DNA of 45,753 bases from Rhodobacteraceae bacterium UBA2776 (GCA_002352425.1 DEIK01000034.1:1-45753); one strand, 5' to 3'. Positions 32,812 to 42,958 are shown, numbered from the stretch's first letter. Notes: a model not told the origin generated them from the letters alone. A program made the numbers and translations.

Positions 32812-35226
32812 ATGAAAACCCACACCCGTGTTTGCGTTATCGGCGGCGGCGTTGTCGGCGCATCCGTTTTGTATCACCTCACCAAACTCGGTTGGTCCGA
32901 TGTGGTTCTGGTCGAGCGCAGCGAGCTGACGTCAGGATCGACGTGGCATGCGGCGGGCGGATTTCACACCTTGAATGGTGACACCAACATGTGCGCGCTG
33001 CAAGGCTATACCATCCGGCTTTACAAGGAGTTGGAGGAAATCACCGGCATGTCCTGCGGGTTGCACCATGTCGGTGGCATCACGCTGGCCGACACGCCCG
33101 AGCGGTTTGACATGCTGAAGGCCGAGCGCGCAAAACATCGCCACATGGGGTTGGATACGCATATTTTTGGTCCTGAAGAGGTCAAGAAATATGCGCCAAT
33201 CACCAACACGGACGGCATTTTGGGCGCGCTGTATGATCCGCTTGATGGTCACCTTGACCCTTCGGGCACCACCCACGCCTATGCCAAAGCGGCCCGCATG
33301 GGGGGGGCTGAAATCTATTTGCACACCAAGGTTGAAGAGACCAACCAGCGCCCTGATGGCACTTGGGAAGTGGTGACGGACAAAGGCACAATCATTGCCG
33401 AGCATATCGTCAATGCGGGCGGGTTGTGGGCGCGCGAAGTTGGGGCGATGGCGGGGGTTTACACACCACTATTGCCGATGGAACACCAATATATCGTCAC
33501 CGAAGATTTGCCCGAGATTTTTGAGCGCGCCGAGGAACATCCCCACGTTATGGACCCCGGCGGCGAGAGCTATTTGCGGCAAGAGGGTCGCGGGTTGTGC
33601 ATCGGATTTTATGAGCAACCCTGCAAACCGTGGTCGGTGGATGGCACCCCTTGGGGGTTTGGCCATGAATTGCTGCCCGATAATCTGGATAAAATAGAGG
33701 CCTCGATCGAATTCGCCTATTCGCGCTTTCCGATCCTTGAGCGGGCCGGTGTGAAAACCGTGATCCACGGCCCGTTCACCTTTGCGCCCGACGGCAATCC
33801 GCTGGTTGGTCCGGTGCCTGGCAAACAGGGCTATTGGCTGGCCTGCGGCGTGATGGCGGGGTTCTCGCAAGGCGGCGGCGTTGGGTTGATGTTGGCGCAG
33901 TGGATGATCAACGGCGAGACCGAGCGCGATGTGTTTGCGATGGACATCGCCCGCTACGGCAAGTGGATTTCGCCCGGCTACACGGTGCCAAAGGTCATTG
34001 AAAATTACCGCAACCGGTTTTCCGTCACCTACCCCAATGAAGAACTGCCTGTGGCGCGCCCCAACCAGACCACGCCGATGTATGACATTTTCGATGGTAT
34101 GAATGCGGTTTGGGGGCAGCAAAACGGGCTTGAGGTCGTGAACTACTTCGCGCTGGAGGGCGAAGAGCGCTACGAGACTCCCAGCTTTCGGCGCTCCAAC
34201 GCGTGGGACGCCACAGCGCAAGAGGTCAAAGCGGTGCGCGAGGCGGTTGGCATCAACGAGGTGCAAAATTTCGGCAAATTTATGGTCCGCGGTGAGCGCG
34301 CGCGGGCGTGGCTCGACCGGATCATGGCAGGGCGCATCCCCAAGGTCGGGCGCCTGTCACTAACACCAATGTTGGCCCCCTCCGGGCGCTTGATCGGTGA
34401 TTTCACGGTTTCCTCTCTGGCCGAGGATGCGTTTCAGCTGACCGGATCCTATGGCGCACAAGAATTCCATCACCGCTGGTTCTTGCAGCACCTTGAGGAT
34501 GGGATCAGCATTGAAAACATCTCGGATCAACGCACGGGGTTTCAGATTGCCGGTCCCAATGCCCGCAAGCTGTTGGAACGGGTGACGCGCGCCGATGTCA
34601 GCGCTGAAGCATTCAAGTTTTTGGACGTGAAAACGATGAGCGTCGGGTTGGTAGATTGCATTGTGCAGCGGGTCAGCTACACGGGCGATCTTGGGTATGA
34701 GATTTACACCAGCGCCATGTCGCAACGCGCGCTTTGGAATGCGCTTTGGGATGCGGGGCAGGATTTGGGTATCCGCCCGTTTGGCATGCGGGCGATGATG
34801 AGCCTGCGATTGGACAAGTTTTTCGGCGGCTGGTTGCGGGAATTTTCGCCTGATTATACGGCGGCTGAAACCGGCTTGGACCGGTTCATCGCGTTCAAAA
34901 AAGACGCCGGTTTCATTGGTCGAGCGGCGGCCGAGGCCGAGCGGGTGACACCTCCTGCCCGCCTGTTGGTGGCGTTCGAGGTTGCCACCACGGACGCTGA
35001 TGTTCACGGCTATGAACCGGTGTTCATCGGCGGCGACGTTGTCGGTTACTGCACCTCGGGCGGGTATTCGCATTATGCGGGCAAATCCATCGCAATGGGC
35101 CTGATCCCGCGTGAAATGGCGCAGGATGGATTGAAAGCCGAGATCGAGATACTGGGCGAGATGTGTGCCGCAAGTTTGATCACAACGCCGCTGTTTGATG
35201 CTGACGGGGCGCGGATGCGCGGGTAA
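32812..35226 (+). CDS. FAD-dependent oxidoreductase-GcvT fusion (dimethylglycine/sarcosine dehydrogenase-like)
   Basis: An 804-aa flavoprotein. Residues 1-~370 are a DAO-type FAD domain (VCVIGGGVVGASVLYHLTK) with SGSTWHAAGG, where His46 matches the residue that holds FAD covalently in mammalian dimethylglycine dehydrogenase. From ~430 it is a GcvT/aminomethyltransferase domain with the C-terminal barrel, expected to bind tetrahydrofolate and capture the released formaldehyde-level carbon. Relatives demethylate dimethylglycine, sarcosine or similar methylated amines. AAGGAG precedes the ATG. mocA follows after 9 bp. The precise substrate is not readable from sequence. Confidence 0.85.
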   Translation: MKTHTRVCVIGGGVVGASVLYHLTKLGWSDVVLVERSELTSGSTWHAAGGFHTLNGDTNMCALQGYTIRLYKELEEITGMSCGLHHVGGITLADTPERFDMLKAERAKHRHMGLDTHIFGPEEVKKYAPITNTDGILGALYDPLDGHLDPSGTTHAYAKAARMGGAEIYLHTKVEETNQRPDGTWEVVTDKGTIIAEHIVNAGGLWAREVGAMAGVYTPLLPMEHQYIVTEDLPEIFERAEEHPHVMDPGGESYLRQEGRGLCIGFYEQPCKPWSVDGTPWGFGHELLPDNLDKIEASIEFAYSRFPILERAGVKTVIHGPFTFAPDGNPLVGPVPGKQGYWLACGVMAGFSQGGGVGLMLAQWMINGETERDVFAMDIARYGKWISPGYTVPKVIENYRNRFSVTYPNEELPVARPNQTTPMYDIFDGMNAVWGQQNGLEVVNYFALEGEERYETPSFRRSNAWDATAQEVKAVREAVGINEVQNFGKFMVRGERARAWLDRIMAGRIPKVGRLSLTPMLAPSGRLIGDFTVSSLAEDAFQLTGSYGAQEFHHRWFLQHLEDGISIENISDQRTGFQIAGPNARKLLERVTRADVSAEAFKFLDVKTMSVGLVDCIVQRVSYTGDLGYEIYTSAMSQRALWNALWDAGQDLGIRPFGMRAMMSLRLDKFFGGWLREFSPDYTAAETGLDRFIAFKKDAGFIGRAAAEAERVTPPARLLVAFEVATTDADVHGYEPVFIGGDVVGYCTSGGYSHYAGKSIAMGLIPREMAQDGLKAEIEILGEMCAASLITTPLFDADGARMRG

Positions 35227-35235
35227 ACTAACCCT

Positions 35236-35832
35236 ATGAGTATCCCAATTCTGATCCTGGCTGCGGGCAGTTCACGCCGCATGAAAGGCCGTGACAAGCT
35301 GTTGATGGACGTCAACGGCACAACCTTGTTGCGCCATGTGGTGGACCGCGCGGTGGCAACCGGCCATCCGGTTTTCGTCACCCTGCCCAAGGGCAATGCG
35401 GCGCGCCAAACCGCATTGGCGGATATGAACGTTCAGATCATTGAGGTGTCCGAAACTGATCTGGGCATGGCACAGTCCTTGCGGGCGGGATTGCAAGTGA
35501 TTTCGGCCGATTACGCGGGCCTGCTGGTGGCATTGGCCGATATGCCTGACATCACAAGCGATGATTATATCTGTCTTATCAATAGCTTTGGAGGCGATCC
35601 TAAGGGTGACATCCAGCGCGCCGCCAGTCAGGGCGGCACCGCAGGCAACCCTGTTTTACTGCCCCGATGGGCGCTAAATGATCTTGGAGAGCTTCAAGGT
35701 GATGCAGGGGCGCGCCACCTTTTTCGCCGACATGCAAACAGGGTGCATCTGGTGCCCCTGCCCGATGATCGTGCGATCACTGATCTGGATACGCCAGCAG
35801 ATTGGGCCGTTTGGCGCGATAAAACGTCCTAA
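35236..35832 (+). CDS. mocA: MocA-like molybdenum cofactor nucleotidyltransferase
   Basis: A 198-aa NTP transferase (MobA/GlmU fold). The nucleotide loop is LAAGSSRRMKGRDKLL; VALADMPDITSDDY carries the metal Asp; TAGNPVLLPRWAL and GDAGARHLF are family stretches. MocA adds CMP to molybdopterin for xanthine dehydrogenase-type enzymes; MobA adds GMP. The length and motifs favour MocA. Another nucleotidyltransferase specificity cannot be excluded. Placed 9 bp after the DMGDH-like gene. Confidence 0.75.
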   Translation: MSIPILILAAGSSRRMKGRDKLLMDVNGTTLLRHVVDRAVATGHPVFVTLPKGNAARQTALADMNVQIIEVSETDLGMAQSLRAGLQVISADYAGLLVALADMPDITSDDYICLINSFGGDPKGDIQRAASQGGTAGNPVLLPRWALNDLGELQGDAGARHLFRRHANRVHLVPLPDDRAITDLDTPADWAVWRDKTS

Positions 35833-35881
35833 TGTTTAACGCCCCGTTCTTCTCAGGGCGTCAAGATTGGTTTTCGTGAGC

Positions 35882-36472
35882 CTATTCGCCAAACCCGTAG
35901 GTTTCGGTGACATAATCAATGTCTTTGTCACCGCGGCCCGACAGGTTGATCAAACTGGATTTCCCCATGTGGTTTTTGGCTTCGCGCATTGCAAATGCCA
36001 AGGCATGGGCCGTTTCCAGCGCTGGAATGATACCCTCAAGGCGCGACAGATCATAAAACGTTTTAGCGTTTCTTTGTCATCCGCCGTGGTGTAGCTCACC
36101 CGTCCGGATTTTTGCAAATGCATGTTCTGGCCCAACACCGGAGTAGTGCAAACCGGACGCCAAGGTGTTCACAGGGGCTGGTTCGCCCGCGTCGTCCACC
36201 AATAGTGGTACGGAATCCGTGGATGTCGCCGCCCTGGCCTTAGGTCAGCGTGGCCGCATGGTCGCCCAGTATTGAAGATGTGCCGCCGTGTTCAAATCCT
36301 CGCGTTTGGCGTAGATCTGCGCCCCGCCAGCCATTTCAGACAGGTTTTTCAAATAGGAAATTGGCGTTGGCCGCCCTTGAAAATGCGGCACCAACGGCGG
36401 CGGCAGCATTGCTCCGCCATAATCGCCAAAAAACCCATCACGGGTTGGTGTTGTTTTTAGATAGGGTTTCAT
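35882..36472 (-). pseudogene. trpB: Tryptophan synthase beta chain (trpB) remnant
   Basis: Minus-strand reading starts MKPYLKTTPTRDGFFGDYGG, then PTPISYLKNLSEMAGGAQIY and AKREDLN, the TrpB N-terminus, but stops before the PLP lysine region. After frame changes the sequence reappears as the C-terminus: YDLSRLEGIIPALETAHALA, NLSGRGDKDIDYVTE, to a stop at 35882. The gene spans ~590 bp instead of ~1,230, so about half, including the catalytic core, is deleted, and the rest is in several frames. A functional trpB presumably exists elsewhere. Confidence 0.8.
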
Positions 36473-36536
36473 AAGTGTCCCTATTGTTGGTTTGCGCTTC
36501 CAAAACCAAGGTTCACTGTCCCAATCCCATTTGCAA

Positions 36537-36576
36537 CAAAAAAATCGGAGGCTGGCATCTATACCAACCTCCGATT
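36537..36576 (-). terminator. Rho-independent terminator downstream of the RTX gene
   Basis: Read on the minus strand: AATCGGAGGTTGG, 8-base loop, CCAGCCTCCGATT, then a T7 run ending TTTG. Arms pair almost fully. It lies about 155 bp after the RTX gene stop and before the trpB remnant, and is the best-formed terminator in the window. Confidence 0.85.
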
Positions 36577-36655
36577 CTCGTTCCCTCAGGGCACTGGGCG
36601 CCCTAAGAAAGCTGCATATTCATATGTAGTTGATCGCCGGTCGAAAAGTTGCGTT

Positions 36656-36709
36656 CATCTGGCTGGCCGAGGCAGCGTTTGCACATAAATGCGTTCGGCC
36701 AGCCAGATG
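36656..36709. repeat. Inverted repeat, 15-bp perfect arms, after the RTX gene
   Basis: CATCTGGCTGGCCGA and TCGGCCAGCCAGATG flank 24 bases that pair partly themselves. It begins 22 bp after the RTX stop. No T-run follows, so it may be a 3'-end stabiliser or a first, less efficient terminator ahead of the one at 36537-36576. Confidence 0.7.
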
Positions 36710-36730
36710 AGTTAGGTTCGTGCAACCAAT

Positions 36731-39700
36731 CTATTTTGCCAAAAGCCGCGCTTCGTGTGCTTTTAGCGTTTTCCGTGCGGACTGATAATCCTTGATCCCT
36801 TCGGCCGTTGCCAATTCAGGGAACAGTTCCAGAATTTCAGCGCGCTGCGCGTTGCCGATGCCTTGCAAGCTGTAATCACCAGGCTGGAAGCTCTCGGTCC
36901 AGGCACCGTCCGACAGCACAACTTCGTGGTTGTCGAACATAAAGTGCAAGTAGCTGGTGCCCATGGTCTCAACAGTGTGAACACCGTTGTTGTTGACCAG
37001 ATGCTTGGCCGCTGCCAAAACCTCGCGCTCTTCAAAGTAGAGCATGGTTTTGTCGTTGGCCACCAACATACGGTGGTTTGGTGACACCATCATATCGCGC
37101 TCGGGCAGATCGTTGCCGAGTGATCCTTTTTGGATCAGGATCGGTTTCAGGTGTGGGTTTGCGGCCAGGTCTTTCCAACCCAGTTTCTTTTCGCCAACCC
37201 AGCGAATTTCCTGAATGCCGTTGTCACGGGTGATGATTTTGTCACCCATTTGCAGTTCTTCCACCAGACGCTCACCTTTTGGCGTCGCAATCAGCGTGCC
37301 CGGGGTGAAACATGGAATGACGTTCTCGATGTTCGTGAATTCCATGGTGTTGATGATGTTGCCATCGGCATCACGGTAATCAACGTGACCGTTTTCAGGG
37401 TTACCCGCGTCATAGATGACACGAATTGTGCCATCAACAGGGCGCGTTCCGGTCAGGTCCAGCGTATCGTAGTCAACGCCGCCTTCGCCACCGTCTACCA
37501 CGTCACCAGCGGTGATATTGGTAAAGGTATCCTGATCATCGCCACCTGACATTGTGTCAGAGCCGGTGCCACCGTCAAAGCTGTCATCGCCTGTGCCGCC
37601 GGTCATGGTGTCGTTGCCTTGACCACCGATCAGCGTGTCATCACCGGAACCACCATCGATTGTGTCATCGTCGATGCCACCGTCGATATAGTCGTCACCC
37701 GCATCGCCGTACAATGTGTCGTCGTCATCGGCACCATAGATGGTGTCGTTGCCTTCGCCGCCATGGACAACATCCATGCCGTTGTTTGGCGCCAGATCAG
37801 GACCGAATGGGTTGGAACCATCATCCTCGATGTCCAGAACATCTGTCACGGAGTTGTGCAGACCGGCATAGATCACATCGTCGCCAGCACCGCCGTCGAT
37901 GATGTCTGAGCCTTCGCCACCGATGATGGTGTCGTTGCCGTCGCCACCGTCGATGGTGTCGGCATCAATGCCGCCATCAATGAAGTCGTCGCCTGTGCCA
38001 CCGTCGATGATATCAGCATCGTCACCGGTTGTGATGGTGTCGTTACCAGCCCCACCTGAAACGGTGTCCCTATCGTCATTCGGGTCAAGATCAGCAGGAT
38101 ACAGACCAGGATAGGCAATATCGGGGCGCGCATCCAGACCGGTCGAGTTGGAACCGGATGTGTCGATGATGTCGTCGCCATCATTGCCTTCAACGATGTC
38201 GTTACCGTCGCCGCCAATGATGTTGTCATCGCTGTTGCCACCAAGAATGGTGTCGTCGCCAGCACCACCGTCCATCAGGTCGGTTCCTGGCCCACCCAAC
38301 AGCGTATCGTCGCCGTCTTCGCCATACAGTCGGTCGCGGCCTTGGCCAGCATCCAACGTATCGTCACCATCACCACCATGAATGATGTCGTCGCCTTCGC
38401 CGCCGGATAGATAGTCATCGCCAGCACCGCCATTGATCGTATCGTCACCGTCTTCGCCGTAGGCTTCGTCATCGCCTTCGCCCGCTTCGATTATGTCGTT
38501 GCCAGCACCAGCCAGGATGATGTCATCATTCGGACCTTCGCCCGGCAGGATTTCATCGTTGTGGTCAACCAGATCACCTTCGGGGTCGCCAACATAGTCA
38601 TAGTCGATGATATCATCACCGGCTGTGCCTGATACGATCCCGTCTTGTGGGTTCGCAGCTACTGTGACTGTTACGACGGCTGAATCTGTGCCGCCGTTGC
38701 CGTCTGTGATTTCATAGTTGATGACCGCGTCACCTTCAAAACCGTCATCCGGCAGGAATGTGATGGTGCCATCCGGGTTCACAACAACTGTGCCGTTGGC
38801 CGATGTTGGGACGCCCTGAACGGCAGGCGTATCGCCATCGACGTCTGTATCGTTGGCCAGCACATCAATGATGACAGGCGTTTCATAGTCGGTCGCCGCA
38901 GTGTCATCATTGGCAACCGGATCGTCGTTGATCGGTGCAACTGTTACAGCCACTTCGCCGGTATCGGTACCGCCGTTCCCGTCGCCAACAACGTAGGTGA
39001 TTGTGTCGTCACCGTTGTAATCCGCATCAGGTGTGTACTCTAGCGTGCCATCCGGGTTCACGGTCACAGTGCCGTGCAGTGCAGTTGGCGTGCCAACGAT
39101 TACAGGTGTGTCGCCGTCCGCGTCAGTGTCATTGGCCAACACGTCGATGGTGACAGGTGTGTCCTCATCGGTTGTCGCTGTGTCATCAACCGCGACAGGT
39201 GCGTCGCCATCCGGTGTCACTGTGACGGTGTGAGTGCCCGTGTCTGTGCCGCCGTTGCCATCAGAGATTTCGTAGCTGATGACCACGTCGCCATTGAAGT
39301 CAGGCGCAGGTGTGAAGGTTACTGTACCGTCGCCATTGTCGACCAGCGTGCCTTGACCCGCCGGCACCGAAGCGCCGATCACTGTCAGCGTGTCACCGTC
39401 TGGGTCTGTATCGTTACCGATCAGATCAACAGTGATGGCTGTATCTTCCAGTGTGGTGTCGGTGTCGTCATTCGCAACCGGCGCGTCATTGACCGCCCCA
39501 ACCGAAACAATGGCTTCGCCAGTGTCAGAACCGCCGTTTCCGTCAACCACTGTGTATGTGATTGTGACCGGGCCGTTGTAGTTAAGCGCAGGCGTAAAGG
39601 TCGCTGTGCCATCGCCATTGTCGACAACTGTGCCGAATGTCGGGTCAACCGAAACGGTGCCGATGGTCAAAGGATCGCCATCAACGTCTGTGTCGTTGCC

Positions 39701-42631
39701 GACCAGATCAATGGTGATTGGTTGATCTTCATCAGTGGTTTCGATGTCATCCACAGCAACCGGATCGTCGTTTACAGCATTCACTGTCACCACGTGTGTT
39801 GCCGAAGATGTCCCGCCGTTGCCGTCAGTGACCGAGTAGCTGATGGTTGCTGTGCCGTTGAAATTGGCCGCAGGCGTAAAGGTCGCTGTACCGTCGCCAT
39901 TATCAACGAGCGTGCCTTCGGAGGCAGGCACCGAAGCGCCTGTAACCGTCAGCACATCACCATCCGGATCGGTGTCGTTGGCTGTCAGATCAACGGTGAT
40001 CGGTGTGTCCTCATCCGTGGTGTCAGTGTCATCATTGGCTGTTGGGCCATCGTTGACAGAGCCGACATTCACAGTTGCCTGACCAGCGTCAGAGCCGCCA
40101 GCGCCGTCAACCACTGTGTAGTCAATGGTCACTGGGCCGTTGTAGTTAAGCGCAGGTGTAAAGGTCGCTGTACCGTCGCCATTATCGACGACTGTGCCGA
40201 ATGCAGGGTCAACCGAAACGGTGCCGATGGTCAAAGGATCACCATCAACGTCAGTGTCGTTGCCGACCAGATCAATGGTAACAGCAGTGTCTTCAAGCGT
40301 GTCGGCCACATCATCAACTGCGATTGGGTCGTCGTTCACAGGTGTGACGTTAACTTCGACAGTTGCTGTGTCTGTGCCACCATTGCCATCCTCGATCGAG
40401 TAGGAAATCGTTGCAACACCATTGAAATTTTCCGCAGGTGTGAACAAAAGTTCACCTGCTACGATTGACACTGTACCTTGTGCGGTTGGCACCGAGGCCC
40501 CCGTGATGGTCAGCGTGTCGCCATCAACGTCAGTGTCGTTGTCCAACACGTCGATGGTTACCGCTGTGTCCTCATCGGTTGTGATGGTGTCATTGACCGC
40601 ATCTGGTGCGTCGTTGACGGGTGTCACGTTGAAGGTAACCGTCGCCGTATCGGTGCCGCCATTGCCATCACTGATGGTGTAGGTGACCGAGTCTGGGCCG
40701 TTATAATCAGCGTCTGGTGTGTAGGTATATGTACCGTCACCATTGTCGGTGATTGTGCCGTGGGCCGGATCAGAGGCCCCGTCCAACGTCAACGCGTCAA
40801 AGTCTGGATCCGTGTCATTCAGCAATGGGTTGAAGGTGACCGACCCGTCTTCTTCGACATCGTAGTTGTCATCATTGGCTGTTGGACCAGTGTTCGCTGG
40901 CAAAATCAATGTCTCGATTTCGGTGAATGTCATGGAGCCAGAAACATTGCCGTCGCTGTCCAGGAATTCAACGGTACCGGAGGTCGAGTCGCCATCCGCG
41001 TCAACGGTTTCGTTGACGACGCGCAATGGACCCTGACCGCTTAGGTCGAGCGTGTCATTGTCGTCGCCGGTTGTGCCACCGTCTACAACATCACCGTCGT
41101 CGCCGCCAATGATTGTGTCGCGGCCCGCGCCACCTGAAATCGTGTCGGAGCCTTCACCGCCGGTGATGGTGTCGTTGCCACCTTCGCCGAAAATGACGTC
41201 GTCGCCTTCGCCACCGTTAATGGTGTCATTGCCGTCAACACCAGCAATTGGGACATCATAATATACGTCTGTGACGTTGATACCGGAATTGTTGCCACCG
41301 TCTTGCGAGTGAATGATTTCAATACGGGCAACCGGACCTGGAATATCAACCAGAACCGAATAGTTTCCGTTGGTGTCGGCAGCATAGCCACCGTTGCTGT
41401 CAATTGTATCCGCACCGGCCACGCTATCAGTGTCCAGCAACGTCACATTGCTGCCGCCTGTCAGGTTTACCGTGATTTCATTTCCATCAACATCATAGGC
41501 GCGAACGGTAACAACACCGTCGCCGTCTACGTCATTGATGCGAAAGGAAACATCCTCAACGGCATCCGAGAAATCAAGCTCATATGCAGCCGAGTTGCCC
41601 GAGCCATTCGTGATGGAATCCAGCGAACTTTCATCATCCGCAGTGCCACCATCAGTGATGATGTCCGAGATACGCTGATCATCTGTGGAAAATTCAGTTT
41701 CCGCTGCCGAGCTGGTGTTGGTCACTGAGAATGTAACAGTCACATTGCCGGTGTTTTGGGTGAACCCACCCTCAAGATTGTCGCCATTGTCGATGCTGCC
41801 TGAGCTGTCAGGGTCTGGGGCCTGATCCCACTCAAAGCTTTCGCGTACAGTCGAGGCAGCAGCGCCATTGTTGTCGCCGTAAATCAGATCATCGCCAGCT
41901 TCGCCATTCAGCGTATCATCACCGGAACCACCCAGAATAAGGTCGTTGCCGTCGCCAGCGTTCACAGTGTCATTGCCAGCCCCCGCACGCACCCAGTCGT
42001 CATTGTCACCGGCATCTGCCAGATCAGGTCCATTGGGGTCAGCCAGAACGGCGTCGTTATTGTCGATCATGTCGCCATCAGGATCACCTGTATAGGCAAC
42101 ATCAATGATGTCATCGCCATCGGTGCCATCAACATAGCCGTCAGCAACAACCGCTGGTGTAACATAGCAGATGTTGTCAATTGCGCCGGAACCACACAGT
42201 TCAACTTCCATGCGCGCGACATTGTCGACGTCGATGTTGACCGTCACTTGGCCGTTGTTGCTGGTTGCCGGGATTTGAATCGTTTTGATCAATTGGCCCG
42301 CTTCATTGTAAAGACGAACGTAGCCGCTCTCTTCGACGTCCAATGCGCGGAAGTTTACAACCTCGGAAGGGTTGTCAAATTCAAAGATGAACGTGCCGCC
42401 ACCCGCGTTATCGTCAGGATCGTTACTGTCACGGTCTTCTGACAGGATCAGAACGTTGCCCAGATTGTTTGTGCCGAGATCCCAGTCACCACCGGTTGGG
42501 TTGGCGCTGTCAAATACCATAGGAGGCGTAGCCGGGTTACCCGAGCTGATTGTCACACCGTTGGCTGTGTATTGGCCATTAACGATGTCACCGGTTTGCA
42601 GGTCTTCAAATGTAAGTAGGACGTCAGGCAT
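36731..42631 (-). CDS. Giant RTX/VCBS-type secreted protein with C-terminal Hint domain
   Basis: A 1966-aa acidic, nearly Cys-free protein. Order: residues 1-~165, a beta-rich N-terminal domain; ~165-255, RTX nonapeptides (GGSGDDTLNGEAGDD); ~260-460, a second beta-rich domain; ~465-540, more RTX; 580-~1325, eight tandem ~93-residue cadherin/VCBS-like repeats, each with NDD...TDEDT...NDTDxDGD...DGNGGT; ~1325-1770, many RTX repeats binding Ca2+; 1774-1966, a Hint_2 domain starting at Cys1774 (IPCFTPGTLIATP) with VSPNHRM and FDNHEVVLSDG. Such proteins leave by type I secretion; no exporter genes are adjacent. Hint domains can cleave their own backbone, which could release the C-terminus after export (inference). 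GGGGAGACTGAA precedes the ATG. Confidence 0.9.
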   Translation of the reverse strand: MPDVLLTFEDLQTGDIVNGQYTANGVTISSGNPATPPMVFDSANPTGGDWDLGTNNLGNVLILSEDRDSNDPDDNAGGGTFIFEFDNPSEVVNFRALDVEESGYVRLYNEAGQLIKTIQIPATSNNGQVTVNIDVDNVARMEVELCGSGAIDNICYVTPAVVADGYVDGTDGDDIIDVAYTGDPDGDMIDNNDAVLADPNGPDLADAGDNDDWVRAGAGNDTVNAGDGNDLILGGSGDDTLNGEAGDDLIYGDNNGAAASTVRESFEWDQAPDPDSSGSIDNGDNLEGGFTQNTGNVTVTFSVTNTSSAAETEFSTDDQRISDIITDGGTADDESSLDSITNGSGNSAAYELDFSDAVEDVSFRINDVDGDGVVTVRAYDVDGNEITVNLTGGSNVTLLDTDSVAGADTIDSNGGYAADTNGNYSVLVDIPGPVARIEIIHSQDGGNNSGINVTDVYYDVPIAGVDGNDTINGGEGDDVIFGEGGNDTITGGEGSDTISGGAGRDTIIGGDDGDVVDGGTTGDDNDTLDLSGQGPLRVVNETVDADGDSTSGTVEFLDSDGNVSGSMTFTEIETLILPANTGPTANDDNYDVEEDGSVTFNPLLNDTDPDFDALTLDGASDPAHGTITDNGDGTYTYTPDADYNGPDSVTYTISDGNGGTDTATVTFNVTPVNDAPDAVNDTITTDEDTAVTIDVLDNDTDVDGDTLTITGASVPTAQGTVSIVAGELLFTPAENFNGVATISYSIEDGNGGTDTATVEVNVTPVNDDPIAVDDVADTLEDTAVTIDLVGNDTDVDGDPLTIGTVSVDPAFGTVVDNGDGTATFTPALNYNGPVTIDYTVVDGAGGSDAGQATVNVGSVNDGPTANDDTDTTDEDTPITVDLTANDTDPDGDVLTVTGASVPASEGTLVDNGDGTATFTPAANFNGTATISYSVTDGNGGTSSATHVVTVNAVNDDPVAVDDIETTDEDQPITIDLVGNDTDVDGDPLTIGTVSVDPTFGTVVDNGDGTATFTPALNYNGPVTITYTVVDGNGGSDTGEAIVSVGAVNDAPVANDDTDTTLEDTAITVDLIGNDTDPDGDTLTVIGASVPAGQGTLVDNGDGTVTFTPAPDFNGDVVISYEISDGNGGTDTGTHTVTVTPDGDAPVAVDDTATTDEDTPVTIDVLANDTDADGDTPVIVGTPTALHGTVTVNPDGTLEYTPDADYNGDDTITYVVGDGNGGTDTGEVAVTVAPINDDPVANDDTAATDYETPVIIDVLANDTDVDGDTPAVQGVPTSANGTVVVNPDGTITFLPDDGFEGDAVINYEITDGNGGTDSAVVTVTVAANPQDGIVSGTAGDDIIDYDYVGDPEGDLVDHNDEILPGEGPNDDIILAGAGNDIIEAGEGDDEAYGEDGDDTINGGAGDDYLSGGEGDDIIHGGDGDDTLDAGQGRDRLYGEDGDDTLLGGPGTDLMDGGAGDDTILGGNSDDNIIGGDGNDIVEGNDGDDIIDTSGSNSTGLDARPDIAYPGLYPADLDPNDDRDTVSGGAGNDTITTGDDADIIDGGTGDDFIDGGIDADTIDGGDGNDTIIGGEGSDIIDGGAGDDVIYAGLHNSVTDVLDIEDDGSNPFGPDLAPNNGMDVVHGGEGNDTIYGADDDDTLYGDAGDDYIDGGIDDDTIDGGSGDDTLIGGQGNDTMTGGTGDDSFDGGTGSDTMSGGDDQDTFTNITAGDVVDGGEGGVDYDTLDLTGTRPVDGTIRVIYDAGNPENGHVDYRDADGNIINTMEFTNIENVIPCFTPGTLIATPKGERLVEELQMGDKIITRDNGIQEIRWVGEKKLGWKDLAANPHLKPILIQKGSLGNDLPERDMMVSPNHRMLVANDKTMLYFEEREVLAAAKHLVNNNGVHTVETMGTSYLHFMFDNHEVVLSDGAWTESFQPGDYSLQGIGNAQRAEILELFPELATAEGIKDYQSARKTLKAHEARLLAK

Positions 42632-42940
42632 TTCAGTCTCCCCAGGCTAATCGGGCATCGGTTCGGAACACATCCGATCCCCATATCAAATTTCAAACTA
42701 ACCGAACCCCGCAGCGGGGCCGGTTGCATTACATTACCAATTCGAGAGTGACATCAGGCCATGCAGACGGACACGCACACTCAACTAAACAACTGACTCA
42801 TTTGGGGAAGGATCAGGTGGCGCAATTTGCGACCACTCTTGTTGCACTTGCAGCAGGTTCTCCCACTGGATGCTGACTTGCATCGCAACACATGCGTATC
42901 AAATACCGTCGAACAGACAGTTTCGGACACACAGGCCTTC

Positions 42941-42958
42941 CCGCAAATAAATTTGCGG
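42941..42958. promoter_or_regulatory. Perfect 18-bp palindrome in the RTX upstream region
   Basis: CCGCAAAT-AA-ATTTGCGG is perfectly symmetric. A shorter site with the same core, CGCAA-T-TTGCG, lies at 42821-42831, 120 bp nearer the RTX gene. Two related dyads suggest one DNA-binding protein, unidentified. Confidence 0.45.

Noticed and set aside
37500..38500. Regular short repeats that could suggest a CRISPR array or satellite
   Set aside because: They are 27-bp coding units of RTX nonapeptides (GGxGxDxxx) in one continuous frame, not direct repeats with unique spacers.
39074..40468. A 464-codon open frame on the plus strand
   Set aside because: It is antisense to the repeat region of the RTX gene; its Val/Asp/Arg-rich repeats mirror the coding repeats.
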